Assembly (NCBI GenBank): GCA_041398665.1
Contig: JAWKUH010000004.1
Coordinates: 183,457-247,456, forward strand
Reading direction: 5' to 3'
Source of the DNA: Rohdeia sp041398665
Lineage (GTDB): Bacteria; Planctomycetota; UBA1135; GCA-002686595
Length of the DNA: 64,000 bases
The notes beneath the pieces were generated by a model that worked only from the letters and a program-made list of their open reading frames with translations, was not told the DNA's origin and made no database searches. Shown piece by piece: positions 35,603 to 46,300 of this stretch. Position numbers and translations under genes: made by a program. Each line of letters begins with the position of its first letter. The stretch's first letter is position 1.

Positions 35603-38600
35603 TCAATCCGGCGCGCCCGTCAGCACCCAGCCCGCCCAGTCGCGCAGCGGGTGACCCTCGCCCTTCAGCACCATCTTCGCCTGCCACAGCGCGTCCGCCT
35701 TGCCGAGGCCGTCCTTCCACAGCTTCGTGTAGAAGACCTCGAACAGGCGACGCGTCGCCGCGTCGTCGACCTTCCACAGCGAACAGATCGCGGTGCGAGC
35801 GCCTGCCGCGTGCAGCGCGGTCTGCAGACTCTGGATCCCCTGTCCCGCCCGCCGGATTCCGACATTCGTCTCGCAGGCCGACAGCACGGCGAGCTCGCAG
35901 TCGGTGAGATCGAGGGTCGCGAGTTCCTCGGCGGTGAGCCTCCCCGCCACGCCGTGGTTCGCCCCGGCGAGCGCGAGACCGCACAGCGTCTCCGGGAGGA
36001 AGCCGGCGATCGTGTCCTCGACTCGTTCGAGCGCGTGTCGCGTGGCGGCGTCGTGCTCGCCGTCGCGGTCGAGCATCGACACCGCGACCGACGCCGGCGT
36101 GAACCATCCGTGGGTCGCGAGGTGAAGGTAGCGCGCTCGCGGCGCGAACTCGACGAGCGCCGCTTCGGTCGCCTCCTGGCCGAGCAACCACGTCGCAGTT
36201 CCACCGACGTGTCGTTCGAAGAGCTCCGCCGTCACCTGCGCCTCGAGCCGCGCACCCGGCAGCGCGTCGAACGACGAGCCGCCCGACCGCTCCGGGACGA
36301 CCGCGTCGGCGAACTCCACGTCGAGCGCGTCGCCCGTGCCGTAGTCGACGCCACCGATCGCCACGAGGGTGCCCGACGACGCGACGTCCCGTCGCGGTCG
36401 GACCAGCCGGGCGACGGACGGATCGATCTCGATGCGGATCGCCTCGCCGACCCGACTGCCGTCGTCGTTCGGCAGCGCGTCGAGCGGAACGAGATGGACG
36501 AGACCGTCGGGGACGACGTGCAGCGTCCTCGGTGAAGAGCCGTCGAGGACGGCGACGATCGGATCGAGCAACGCGGCGCGCAGGGCGCGCCCCGCCTCGA
36601 GTTCGCCGTCCTCCGACGCTGCCTCCACACCGAGCCCGCGGACCTCGAGCGGCGAACCGAGGGCCGTTCGCCAGTTCTCGACGAGCACGTCGAGCTCCGC
36701 CGCCGGCCCGAGTTCGACGCGATGCACGACGCCGTCGTGCATCATGACGAACGCGAGGAGCGAATCGGTCGTCGCGTACTCCCTGCTCCCGGGCGATGTC
36801 TGACGGAGCCGTCGGTAGCGCCAATACCCTACGTAGGCCGCGCCGCTCTCGATCCCCGCTGCGATCGACGGGACCGTGGGCAGCTCGAAGTCGAGGCCAC
36901 GCTCGCCCAGCTGCCGCCGAAGTTCGCGCTCGAGTGCATCTCGACTCTCGCTCAGCGCGAGAAGTCGCAGACGCCACTCGTCGACGGCCTCACCGTCGCT
37001 CCGGCCGGACTGGCTCTCGTCGGCGAGTGCCCGCCGCGCGCGCGCGAGTGAGTTGCCGACGCTCCGGAGCTCGGGGACGAGCGCCATCGCGCGCGCGACC
37101 TCCGCCGAAGCGGTCGAGACCGAGCGCAGGCTCTCGAGCGTGGCGACGAGCCGAGGCGTGAGGTCAGCCTCGGCGTTCACCTCAAGGACCTCGCTCCAGT
37201 GCGTTTGCCACTCGAGTCGTTCGAGCTCGCGCAGCGCAGCGGCGCGCGCGGGACGCGGCGCGTAGGACGCGATGGAGGTACACACCGCGAGCTGTGCGTC
37301 GAGCAACGCGGTCACGGCAACGTGGAGTCCCCCGAGGTCGCCCAGTCGACCGCGCGTCGCGGCGAGGAGCTGCCTCGCCGCCAACAGTGACGCGTGGTCC
37401 GCCGGCAGGATCCGCTCCCACGTGGCACGCACCTGCTCGACGAGTTCGAGTGCGCCCGGGAGATCGCCCGCGTCGCTCCTCGTCGCGGCGAGGTTCAGTG
37501 TCGCCATGAGGAGGAGCGGGTGCTCCGCCGGAAGGAGTCGCTCCCACGCAGCGTGCACGTGCTCGAGGAGTGCGAGTGCTCCTTCGAGATCGCCGAGTGC
37601 CTCGAGCGTCGCGGCGAGATTCAGCTTCGCGGCGAGCAGATCGGGGTGGTCCTCCGGCAGGAGGCGCTCGCGCGCGGCGTGGACGTACTCGTTCAGTTCG
37701 AGCGCGCCGGCGAGGTCGCCGAGCTCGAGTCGCGTGGTCGCGAGGTTCTGCTTCGCCGCGAGGAGGTCCGGGTGGTCCGCCGGCAGGATTCGCTCCCTCG
37801 CGTCGTGAACGACCTCGAACAGAGCGTGTGCGCCCTCGAGATCACCGAGCTCCTTCCGCGTCCCCGCGAGGTTGTGCTTCGCCGCGAGGAGGTCCGGATG
37901 GTCCGCCGGCAGCGCCCGCTCCATGACGGCGTGGACCCTCTCCTCGAGCGCGAGTGCACCCTCGAGGTCGCCGAGCTCCTTGCGCGTCCCGGCGAGGTTC
38001 AGTTCGACCCGAAGCAGGTCAGGATGGTTCGGCGGCAGGACGCGCACGCGAGCGGAGAAGACGTACTCGAACAACGCGAGTGCACCCTCGAGGTCGCCGA
38101 GGGCGTAACGGATGGAGGCGATGTTTTGCTTCGCCCCGAGCAGGTCGACGTGGTCGGTCGGAAGGAGCCGCTCGTACGCGGAGTGCACCTTCTCGAACAG
38201 GACCAGCGCGGCCTCGAGTTCGCCCAGCCGACTCCGCGTCCAGGCGAGGTTCGACGTCGCTCCGAGGAGGTCGGGGTGGTCCGCGGGGAGGTACTGCTCC
38301 ATCACGGCGACGACGTGTTCCTGGAGCACGAGCGCACCGTCGAGGTCGCCGAGGTCCGAGAGAGTCACGGCGAGGTTCTGCTCGACGTTGAGCCGCTCGG
38401 GGTCGCTCTCGGTGAGCCGTCGCTCCATCACGCCATGAACTTCGAGGAGGAGTGCGAGTGCTGCATCGAGGTCTCCGCGTGCACGGTGGACCATGGCGAG
38501 GGCCTGCTTCGCCTCCAGCACGTCGGGATGGTCCGGGGGCAGGAGCCGCTCCCGCACGTCGTGGACCCGCGCGACGAGCGCGCGCGCACTCTCGATGTCG

Positions 38601-39208
38601 CCGAGGTCGTACTTCGTGGCGGCGAGCCTCAGCTGTGCGCGGAGCAGGTCGGGGTGGTCCGAGGGCAGAACTCGCTCGTACACGGCGAGCACGTGTTCCT
38701 CGAGCGCGAGCGCTCCATCGAGGTCGCCGAGGTTGTACCGCGTCGCTGCGAGATCCAGCTCCGACTCGAGCAGGTCGGCGTCCTCCTCCGGGAGCGTCGC
38801 TCCGAGAAGGCGATGCCGCAGTTCGCGCGCAGCGAGCTGCGCTTCGAGCATCGACACGCTCGCAGCGATCGCGTCGACGCGCCTGGCGACCGACGACCTG
38901 TCCTGCACGTCGAGCCCGTCGCACCGCGCGTCGAGACCCGGTTCCATCCACTCCGCCAGCGCCGTGCGAGCGGAGTCGAGCTCCTGTGCGTCGGCCAGCG
39001 CTTCGACGTGCACGAGCTCGGGCCAGCGTTCGGCGATCCAGTCGCGCGCTACCGCGTCCGGAGCCTCGAGTGGCTCGTCGACCTGCGCCGACTCGGCCGA
39101 CGACGCGAGCGGCTCGCTCTCCCGAGACGCCCCGGACTCGTGCGTCGCTCGGCAGGCGCCGACGGCGACGATCGAGACTGCGAACAGGAGCGCGCGCGGG
39201 GTCGGCAT
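35603..39208 (-). CDS. TPR-CHAT domain lipoprotein (caspase/separase-like)
   Basis: 1201 residues from the ATG at 39208 (an ATG at 39247 would add 13). A lipobox (SIVAVGAC) indicates a lipoprotein. Residues about 140-620 contain eleven full 42-residue tetratricopeptide units and part of a twelfth, each like LNLAATRKELGDLEGALAL followed by LLPADHPDLLAAK. The C-terminal CHAT domain (about 850-1201) has the catalytic pair His1033 (LATHGWF) and Cys1112 (LSACETN), and the structural strand YVGYWRY. A His-Cys dyad predicts a peptidase. Some CHAT proteins act in defence as gasdermin-activating or Craspase-type proteases, but no such partner is adjacent. Confidence 0.9.
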   Translation of the reverse strand: MPTPRALLFAVSIVAVGACRATHESGASRESEPLASSAESAQVDEPLEAPDAVARDWIAERWPELVHVEALADAQELDSARTALAEWMEPGLDARCDGLDVQDRSSVARRVDAIAASVSMLEAQLAARELRHRLLGATLPEEDADLLESELDLAATRYNLGDLDGALALEEHVLAVYERVLPSDHPDLLRAQLRLAATKYDLGDIESARALVARVHDVRERLLPPDHPDVLEAKQALAMVHRARGDLDAALALLLEVHGVMERRLTESDPERLNVEQNLAVTLSDLGDLDGALVLQEHVVAVMEQYLPADHPDLLGATSNLAWTRSRLGELEAALVLFEKVHSAYERLLPTDHVDLLGAKQNIASIRYALGDLEGALALFEYVFSARVRVLPPNHPDLLRVELNLAGTRKELGDLEGALALEERVHAVMERALPADHPDLLAAKHNLAGTRKELGDLEGAHALFEVVHDARERILPADHPDLLAAKQNLATTRLELGDLAGALELNEYVHAARERLLPEDHPDLLAAKLNLAATLEALGDLEGALALLEHVHAAWERLLPAEHPLLLMATLNLAATRSDAGDLPGALELVEQVRATWERILPADHASLLAARQLLAATRGRLGDLGGLHVAVTALLDAQLAVCTSIASYAPRPARAAALRELERLEWQTHWSEVLEVNAEADLTPRLVATLESLRSVSTASAEVARAMALVPELRSVGNSLARARRALADESQSGRSDGEAVDEWRLRLLALSESRDALERELRRQLGERGLDFELPTVPSIAAGIESGAAYVGYWRYRRLRQTSPGSREYATTDSLLAFVMMHDGVVHRVELGPAAELDVLVENWRTALGSPLEVRGLGVEAASEDGELEAGRALRAALLDPIVAVLDGSSPRTLHVVPDGLVHLVPLDALPNDDGSRVGEAIRIEIDPSVARLVRPRRDVASSGTLVAIGGVDYGTGDALDVEFADAVVPERSGGSSFDALPGARLEAQVTAELFERHVGGTATWLLGQEATEAALVEFAPRARYLHLATHGWFTPASVAVSMLDRDGEHDAATRHALERVEDTIAGFLPETLCGLALAGANHGVAGRLTAEELATLDLTDCELAVLSACETNVGIRRAGQGIQSLQTALHAAGARTAICSLWKVDDAATRRLFEVFYTKLWKDGLGKADALWQAKMVLKGEGHPLRDWAGWVLTGAPD

Positions 39209-39606
39209 GGACGAGTGCGAGGCGAGATCAGGCAGGGTTCGGAGCATAGCCTCGCTCGCCGCACACGGTGCGTCGGTCCGGAGCGGCTGCGGACTGCCTA
39301 CTCGTGCGCTCGGACGTCGAAATCCCCCGCCGGCGGCGGTCTCGCCGACCGACGGGTCGTCGTCGGCGCGGTCGACGGTCGAGGCCCGCGGTCTCGACCC
39401 GAGCGACGACGATCGCTGCGTCGGAGCACGGTCCCCGACGACGCCGGGGCATGCCACGAGCGATTCGGAGCGCCGGGAGCACCGGTGCTTCCGCGGACCG
39501 GCACGCACCGGGTCGCTCCTCCGTCCACGCCCCGGTCGCACCTTCAAATCGCGAGTTTCCCGCGACACAATCGCAACCGCCGCGGACCTCGCGCGGTCAA
39601 CGCCCC
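39209..39606. other. Intergenic gap between CHAT gene and recJ
   Basis: 398 bases separating divergent genes. No coding pattern is seen on either strand. An AT-richer patch (about 39540-39585, including TTCAAATCGCGAGTTTCCCG) lies just upstream of recJ and is the likeliest promoter location. No operator or hairpin stands out. Confidence 0.45.
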
Positions 39607-41379
39607 ATGCCCCGCCCCTGGAGACTCCGCCCCACCCCGCCCGACGCGGAGCGCACCCTCGCGCGCGACGCCGGCGTCCACCAGGTCGTGGCGCGCGTGC
39701 TCGCGAACCGCGGCATCGCCGATCCCGAACTCGCGCGCACGCACCTCGCGCTGCGCGCGGACCTCATGCACGAGCCGCTGCTCGTGCCCGGCATGGCGGC
39801 GGCGTGCGAGCGACTCTCGCGCGCGGTCGACGGCGGCGAGACGATCCTCGTGCACGGCGACTACGACGTCGACGGCGTGTGCGGCACGGCGCTGCTCGTG
39901 CGGCTGTTGCGCCACGTCGGCGCGAACGTGCGTTGGCACATCCCGAACAGGCTCGTCGACGGGTACAGCTTCGGCGCGCACAGCGTGGAGCGAGCGCGCG
40001 CGGAAGGCGCGAGCGTCGTGCTCAGCGTCGACAACGGCACGTCGGCGTTCGAGACGATCCACGAACTGCGCGAACTCGGCATCGACACCGTCGTCACCGA
40101 CCACCACGAGGCGCCGCTCCCCCACCCGGAGTTCGGCGCGTTGCCGCCCGCCGCCGCGATCGTGAACCCCAAGCTCGAGCCGCGCACCTATCCGTGGCCG
40201 GAGCTGTGCGGGACCGCGGTCGCGTTCAAGCTCGCGTGGGGACTGCTCAAGCACCGCTCGGGCGGCGAGCGCGTCGACGCCGCCGCCAAGCGCCTGCTCG
40301 AGTCCCAGATGGCGCTCGCCGCGCTGGCGACGGTGTGCGACGTCGTGCCGCTGCGCGACGAGAACCGCGTGCTCGTGCACTACGGCCTGAAAGCGCTGCG
40401 CCACCTGCCGACGGCGGGACTCGCGGCGCTGTGCGAGGTGGCGAAGCTCGACGGGCGCACGCCGACCGCGGAGGAGGTCGCGTTCCAGATCGGGCCGCGC
40501 ATCAACGCGGCGGGTCGACTCGGTGCGGCGGACCGCGCGGTCGAGCTGCTGCTGACCGACGACGGAGCACTCGCGCGGCGCATCGCGGGCGAGCTCGACG
40601 CGCTCAACCAGGAGCGCAAGCTGGTCGAGCGCGAGGTGCTGCGCGAGGCGCTGGCCGAGGCCGAGCGCTTCGCGTGCCCCGACGAGCACCCGATGCTCGT
40701 CCTCGCCGGGCAGGGCTGGCACCAGGGCGTCGTCGGCATCGTCGCGGCGCGCCTCACCGAGCGCTTCGCGCGCCCCGCGCTCGTCATCGGCCTCGACGGC
40801 GACCGCGGACGCGGCAGTGCGCGCACCTTCGGCGACGTCGACGTGCTCGGTGCGACGCGCGCCGCGGACGGGCACTTCGAACGCTACGGCGGTCACGAGC
40901 AGGCCGCGGGCTGCGAGATCGAGGCGTCGCGCGTCGACGCCGCGCGCGACGCGATCAACGCCGCGCTGCGAGAGAAGAAGGAACGCGAGACGCACGCCGC
41001 CGCGCTGCTCGACATCGACTGTGAGCTGCCGTTCGCCCAGATGGACGAGGGCCTGATGCGTCAGCTCGAGTCGCCTGAACCCTTCGGCAAGGAGAACGAG
41101 CGCCCCGTCTTCCTCTCCACCGACCTGCGCCCTCGCCGACGAGCCGCGCCGCGTCGGCCAGGACGGCGCGCACTTCTCGCTGCGCCTTCGCGCCGCGGCC
41201 CGCACGTCCTGGTGCGCTATGGCCTTCGGCCAGGGCGAGCGCATCGCCGAGCCTCCGCCCCGCGACGCCCGTGCAATGTCGTCTACTCGCCGCGCTGGAA
41301 CACCTTCCGCGGAGCGACGAACCTCGAGATCGAGGCGCTCGACTTCCGTTGCGGGCTGGACGCGGCGCCGGTCTCCTGA
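39607..41379 (+). CDS. recJ: Single-stranded-DNA-specific exonuclease RecJ (C-terminus frameshifted)
   Basis: RecJ degrades ssDNA 5' to 3' in recombination and mismatch repair. DHH motifs: GDYDVDG (Asp85, Asp87), VVLSVDNGTSAFE, DHHEAPLPHPE (Asp165-His-His), ALATVCDVVPL. DHHA1 motifs: GRGSARTF and RYGGHEQAAGCEI. Coding is clean to about 41130; from there the conserved C-terminal domain is read in a second frame (DGAHFSLRLRAAARTSWCAM, GQGERIAE) and returns to the first near 41270 (NVVYSPRWNTFRG) before the stop at 41379. About three single-base indels would repair it. Such a gene is unlikely to be dead, which favours sequence error. Confidence 0.92.
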   Translation: MPRPWRLRPTPPDAERTLARDAGVHQVVARVLANRGIADPELARTHLALRADLMHEPLLVPGMAAACERLSRAVDGGETILVHGDYDVDGVCGTALLVRLLRHVGANVRWHIPNRLVDGYSFGAHSVERARAEGASVVLSVDNGTSAFETIHELRELGIDTVVTDHHEAPLPHPEFGALPPAAAIVNPKLEPRTYPWPELCGTAVAFKLAWGLLKHRSGGERVDAAAKRLLESQMALAALATVCDVVPLRDENRVLVHYGLKALRHLPTAGLAALCEVAKLDGRTPTAEEVAFQIGPRINAAGRLGAADRAVELLLTDDGALARRIAGELDALNQERKLVEREVLREALAEAERFACPDEHPMLVLAGQGWHQGVVGIVAARLTERFARPALVIGLDGDRGRGSARTFGDVDVLGATRAADGHFERYGGHEQAAGCEIEASRVDAARDAINAALREKKERETHAAALLDIDCELPFAQMDEGLMRQLESPEPFGKENERPVFLSTDLRPRRRAAPRRPGRRALLAAPSRRGPHVLVRYGLRPGRAHRRASAPRRPCNVVYSPRWNTFRGATNLEIEALDFRCGLDAAPVS

Positions 41380-41401
41380 GCAACGACGTCTCACCCACGA
41401 C

Positions 41402-43338
41402 TCAGTTCGTCAACACGAGTTCGACATTGTTGCTGGCGAAGTCGACCGGGTTGAGCAGCATGAACGCGTGCTGTGAGCCGGAGCCCGTTGAGCCCGACCC
41501 ACGCCCCAGGGCAAGCTTGATCGCGGCGGACGCTCTCCCGTCGTCGTCGAGCACGCCGACCGTCCCTTTGCGCCGTTCCGAACAGCTCCGGAGACTGGAG
41601 AAGGAACCAGAAGTACGCGTCCGGATTGAGCGGTAGGGTCACCGACGTGTTGGGCACGGCCCAGGGCCCGGTTCCCGCGGAACGACCCGACGACGACGTA
41701 GGTCCTCCCGGCATTCTCCGGCCCAGCATCGAGTGAGAGGTTCGTGCACCGCCCCAGCTCACCGAGATCACGGAGACGTCGGCGAACAGCGTGTCGGTCT
41801 GCCTGAGCCCTCGTGCCACCGAGCGAGTAGTAGTAGGTCCCAGGCGCCGGAACCAGTCGACGATGTGCACGAGTTCCTCGAGAACGAAGGGCCCAGGACC
41901 GAACGGCACCATCGCACTGGACTGGATCCATGCACAGGGAAACGAGATGGGACGTCGTCCAGATGTTGGAGACGTCGCCCGCCCCCCACAGCGATCGTCG
42001 TCCTCGGGATACCGGTGCCGATCTTCGAGACCTGCCCCAGTTCGAACGAAGGCCCACCCTGGTCGACGATTCGGAGATAGTTCCATCCCGGAGAGGTCAT
42101 GAGCACCTCGAGACCACAACGACCAAGTTCTCAGTCGTCGGCGGCGCGCTCAATGTCGTCTCGCCGGCGTACGAGACGTTCACGATGCCCTGTCCGAGAG
42201 ATGCGCCTCGTGGAAGAACTCGAACATCGGCTTCCCCCGTCAACGGATCGGTCGGCACCGCGCGTTCTCTTCACGCGGCACCAGGAAGTCCGGAAGGTCG
42301 TCCTGGTACGGATCCAATGGGCCCGCATCGACTCCGGGGATGTCCAGGTTCGCGACGTGCGCGAGCGGATGGATCTTCACACCCTTGATCAACGAAACGC
42401 TCGGCTTCCCGAGGCCGTTGACGTGCTCGAACGACGCGTCCATGTCCACGAACTGGCCCTGGAGCGAACTCTCGAGGAGCCAGCGGGCGACACGGCTCCC
42501 ACCCGCCTCCACCGTTCCGATCGGCAGCGTCAGGCACGGCGTGATCTCCGCGAGCCCGAGCTGTGCCGCAATGATCTTGAAGGCGATGAGCAGTCCCTTC
42601 AAGTTCTCGACGACGTGCGGCTGCGAGGTAGATGGTCAGGTCTTTGGCGTTTCCGTAGCCAGCGTTGATGACGCGCAACCCGAGCGTGAACGGCTCCGCC
42701 GGCTCGACCGAATCGGTGAAGGGATTGTCCGAGTAGACGTTCGTCTGGAGGTAGTAGTCGAGGAAGAGCGCCGCGTCTGCAGACGTCGATCTCGACGGGA
42801 TACAGCGGGATCTCGAGGAGGATCCCGTTCTGCGTGTGAGAGACCTTGCCTCCAACCGTGTACTTCTCCGGCACTGCTGTCGGCGCAGCCAACTCGTTCG
42901 GCGTCAGGACCCACCGCACCGTGCCTTTCGTCCCCGAGGGGATGGAGTCGGATCCGTCGACCGCGGAGAGCGAGTTGCCCCCGCCGCTCGGGAAGACCGG
43001 CAGGAGTAGTCCGTCGAAGAGAGCGCTTGCGTCATTCCCCAGCGTCCTTGACGATCAACTCGACGAACACATCCTCGAGGTCCTTATGACTCAGCGTTGT
43101 CGATGGAGAGGGTGGCGAGGAATGCCGACCGCGTGAGCGTGGCCTTCTGATCGAGTTGATCTGACTTGTGCGCAAAGAACCTTCCTTGCGCCTCAACCCT
43201 GGATGAGCACCAAGTCGCCAATCCAAGAAGCAAACTCCAAGACCTCGAGGTGAGCCCTGCAAAGCTGCTCGCCAAGCACCCTTGACTTCGCAACAGTGCA
43301 GAGATCTCCACATGTCTGGGCAGAGCACGCGTTCACTC
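41402..43338 (-). pseudogene. Secreted-protein module, multiply frameshifted
   Basis: Coding signal on the minus strand shifts frame at least seven times. Recognisable blocks in order: KATLTRSAFLATLSIDNAE (about 43120); FPSGGGNSLSAVDGSDSIPS and RWVLTPNELAAPT (about 42900-42970); YYLQTNVYSDNPFTDSVEP; a long clean block with ENLKGLLIAFKIIAAQLGL to about 42280; and a C-terminus with NLSLDAGPENAGRTYVVVGS and HAFMLLNPVDFASNN to the TGA at 41402. These are CARDB-type and exported C-terminal modules that I associate with giant planctomycete surface proteins. The GTG at 43338 is a guess. Either an indel-ridden gene or a decayed copy; recJ converges 22 bases away. Confidence 0.55.
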
Positions 43339-43362
43339 CTATGAATCATTGCAATACACTCG

Positions 43363-46300
43363 CTATCGATTCGGCCAGCGTGACGCCGGACCGTAGGTAA
43401 TACTACCATCGCACCAGACCCACTGGCGTACCCAGGTCTCATGCGTGGCGCTTCCCCGAACGCATGTGTACCGAGTCTGCGTCCAGATCGAAAAGCGCCG
43501 TCCATAGCACTTCCGGTCAAGCTTCTTCCACGCAGGTCACATTGTGGCTCGTGATATCCTTGACACGGATAGTGCTGCCACGCGTGCTCATAGTGGTAGA
43601 CTTCCATCGCCAAACAGACAATCCGACTCTCTGCCATCGAGTGTACCTACAAATCGCTCCACATCCCTTCTGCACTACGTTTCCAATGGGGTCCGTGGCA
43701 TCGTAGGGAGACTCTCCGGAGCCGCATGCAGCCCAGAGCGCAGTTTGCCGTTCAGCGCATCACCTATATGGGGAGCGCAGTCCGAGGTCAGCGACACGTT
43801 TCCAGGAGCGCCCCTGCCAGTAACCCTGAGGGATCAGACCGTCTGGCGCCCCCGCTCCATACGGGCATACCGGTTTCCAAGCGACGACAGATCTCCCCAA
43901 GTCCCATTTCGTCAAGTTTTGCACGAAGCGTCCGGCCCTGGATCAAGATCGCGGGCGCGGAGGTGCACGAAGCCAGTGCTCGAATCGTAGAGCCTCCAAC
44001 GAACCCCACAGGCGACATCTCAATGGTGGTGGGCTGCAAGTCGTCTGCCCTCAACAGGTCGCCAAATGGCCCGGGTACTCTTGCGCTCCGACAACTGCCG
44101 CTCCGGCGTCAAGACGTCTCACTGGGCTGTCAAGCTCGTCTGACAGGAGCCACTCGCCGCTCCCTCCTGAGGCGATCATTGAGGTACGCCCCTCCCGCCA
44201 ACCATCAACTAGCTGATGGATCCCACTTGCATCTGCAATGACAATCCGACTGTCCCCAAAATATGTGAAACTCTGTGTGCCGGATCCCTCTCCCGTCTCG
44301 ACCTTGATCCGTCGTGCCAAGGCGTCGTACTCAATTAGCAAGAGTACGCCACCAGCTCCGTTTGTCACCCGCGCAAGCCTCCCTAAGGCGTCGTACTCCA
44401 ACCTCCGTACACCTCCGCCGAACTCGGAGATTTCAATGAGGTCACCGTCAGCGGCGTACTTTCGCTCGTCGAATGGAGTAGCGGTGTACTGGTTGACCTT
44501 TTGATCATCTTCATCGAGGTGGTACGCCGTATTCACGCCATCAACACTCTCCGACAGACGGTTTCCGGCTCCATCCAGTGCCCACCGAACCTCTCGCACG
44601 ACTTGACCTGCGACTTCCCACTCCTCGCCGACGGCACGACCAAGCGAATCGTGCTCGTACTCTCGCATCCAATCATGCAAGGGTGACTCTTCGCGGATCT
44701 TCTTCGACATTGCGTCCCAACCCACAACTCGGTGAGACAAGACGCTCCCTCCAAGTTCGGCGGCTTGGACTGCGACGCGACCAAGACCATCGAACATGTA
44801 AGCCACAGTCACACCATTGGTCCACTCTTCCGCTTGCACTCGCCCGGGACCGATGTATCGATATGTCAGCCCTTCACCGGATCCCACGGAGATGATCTGC
44901 GGACGATTGAGAGAGTCATAGGTCGTCGAGACGACAGCCCCCCCTTCGACGGACTGACCTGTTGGGTTCCCGATCGAGTCCCGTGATGCGGAAACTGTGA
45001 CACCAAGTCCACGTTCCTCGATCAAGCTACCGAGTGAGTTGTAGTCGAAGTTGACATCAACCGCACCTTCCAGTGCGCTGCGAAGCTGGCCCCTACCGTC
45101 GTAGCGGAATTCCTGATCGATCACTCCGCCCGACACTCCCAGACCAGGCACGGCTGTCCGTCCGAGCATACGGCCGATGCCGTCAACAGCGAACTCGACA
45201 GTCGAGCCGCGGGGATCTCGAATGAGCAAGGGAACGCCGTGCACATCATGTGCCAGTACGGATGCTTTCGCGCCGTTCGGATCGATCACGTCCGTCTCGA
45301 AGTCGCGCGAGTTGTAGAGGTATCGCGTTACGTTCCCGAGGCCGTCAATTCGCTCGATGATGCGAGAGTTCTGGTCGTACTTGAGGCAAGTCGTAACGGA
45401 CCCAATTAGCGCGGAGGATCCGGTTCCGTCCTCCGTCAGCCGCAGTACAGTCGCCGCCTCCCGGTCGAGCAGATCGTATTCCCACTCGACGACGTTGGCG
45501 AGTCGGTCCTCCCGACGCACTCGGTTGCCACGCGCGTCGTACTCCCACGCCATGACGCCGCCGAGGTTGTCAGTCTCGGAGAGGAGCCTGTCGAGCGCGT
45601 CGTGGACGTAGGTCGTCGTGAAGGTCTCGTCAGGCGCCCCGAGGTCACTCTTGTCGATCTCTACTGTGGCGAGGACATTGTTGTTCCCGTCGTACGAGTA
45701 CGTCACCACGTTGCCCTTGGCGTCGGTGACGCCCGCAAGCCTCCCCGCCCCATCGTAGATCCGACTCTTGGTGAAACCACGGTCGTTCGTCTCGGAGAGA
45801 AGCTCTCCGCGCTGGGACCAAACAATTGCCGTGTCGCGGAAGCCGTCGCCGTAGTCCTCCTGGGTAGCCGGATGGAACCAGGCCGCTCGCTCGAGGATCA
45901 CTCGATTGAGCTCGTCACGAACGTACTCGGTCTCCGACAGCCGGACGTTGCTCGCGGAACCGTCCACGTCGACGAGCTCCCCTTCGAGTCGGACTCGCAC
46001 GCGGTTCGAGGCCTCGTCGTATTCGGTGGTCGTCACGTTCCCCATGGGGTCGATCTCGACAACGGGCCGTCGGTACGCGTCGTACTCGACGTATCGCGTC
46101 CGCGCGCCCGGAGCCCCCTCACCTTCGACCACCGTGACGAGGTTGCCGACGGCGTCGAAGTCGAATCGCACGGTGCGAGGGAGGCTGCTGCCGGGTGCCT
46201 CGTGCATCCTCAGCGCCCTGTCCCGCGTATCGAAGGTGAAGTCCGTGCGGTTCTTCGGCTCGAGTCCCGCGACGGCGAGTGGCGAGAGGATTGCCGTGCT

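Noticed and set aside
43032..43637. 201-aa minus-strand frame as a separate gene
   Set aside because: It mixes pieces of the RHS tip and of the next secreted module in the wrong frame; composition is not that of a coherent protein.
44051..44053. Stop at 44051 as the real end of the RHS protein
   Set aside because: The conserved RHS core end follows immediately in other frames (RADDLQPTTIEMSPVGFVGG and then YDSSTGFVHLRARD), so the stop results from a frameshift.
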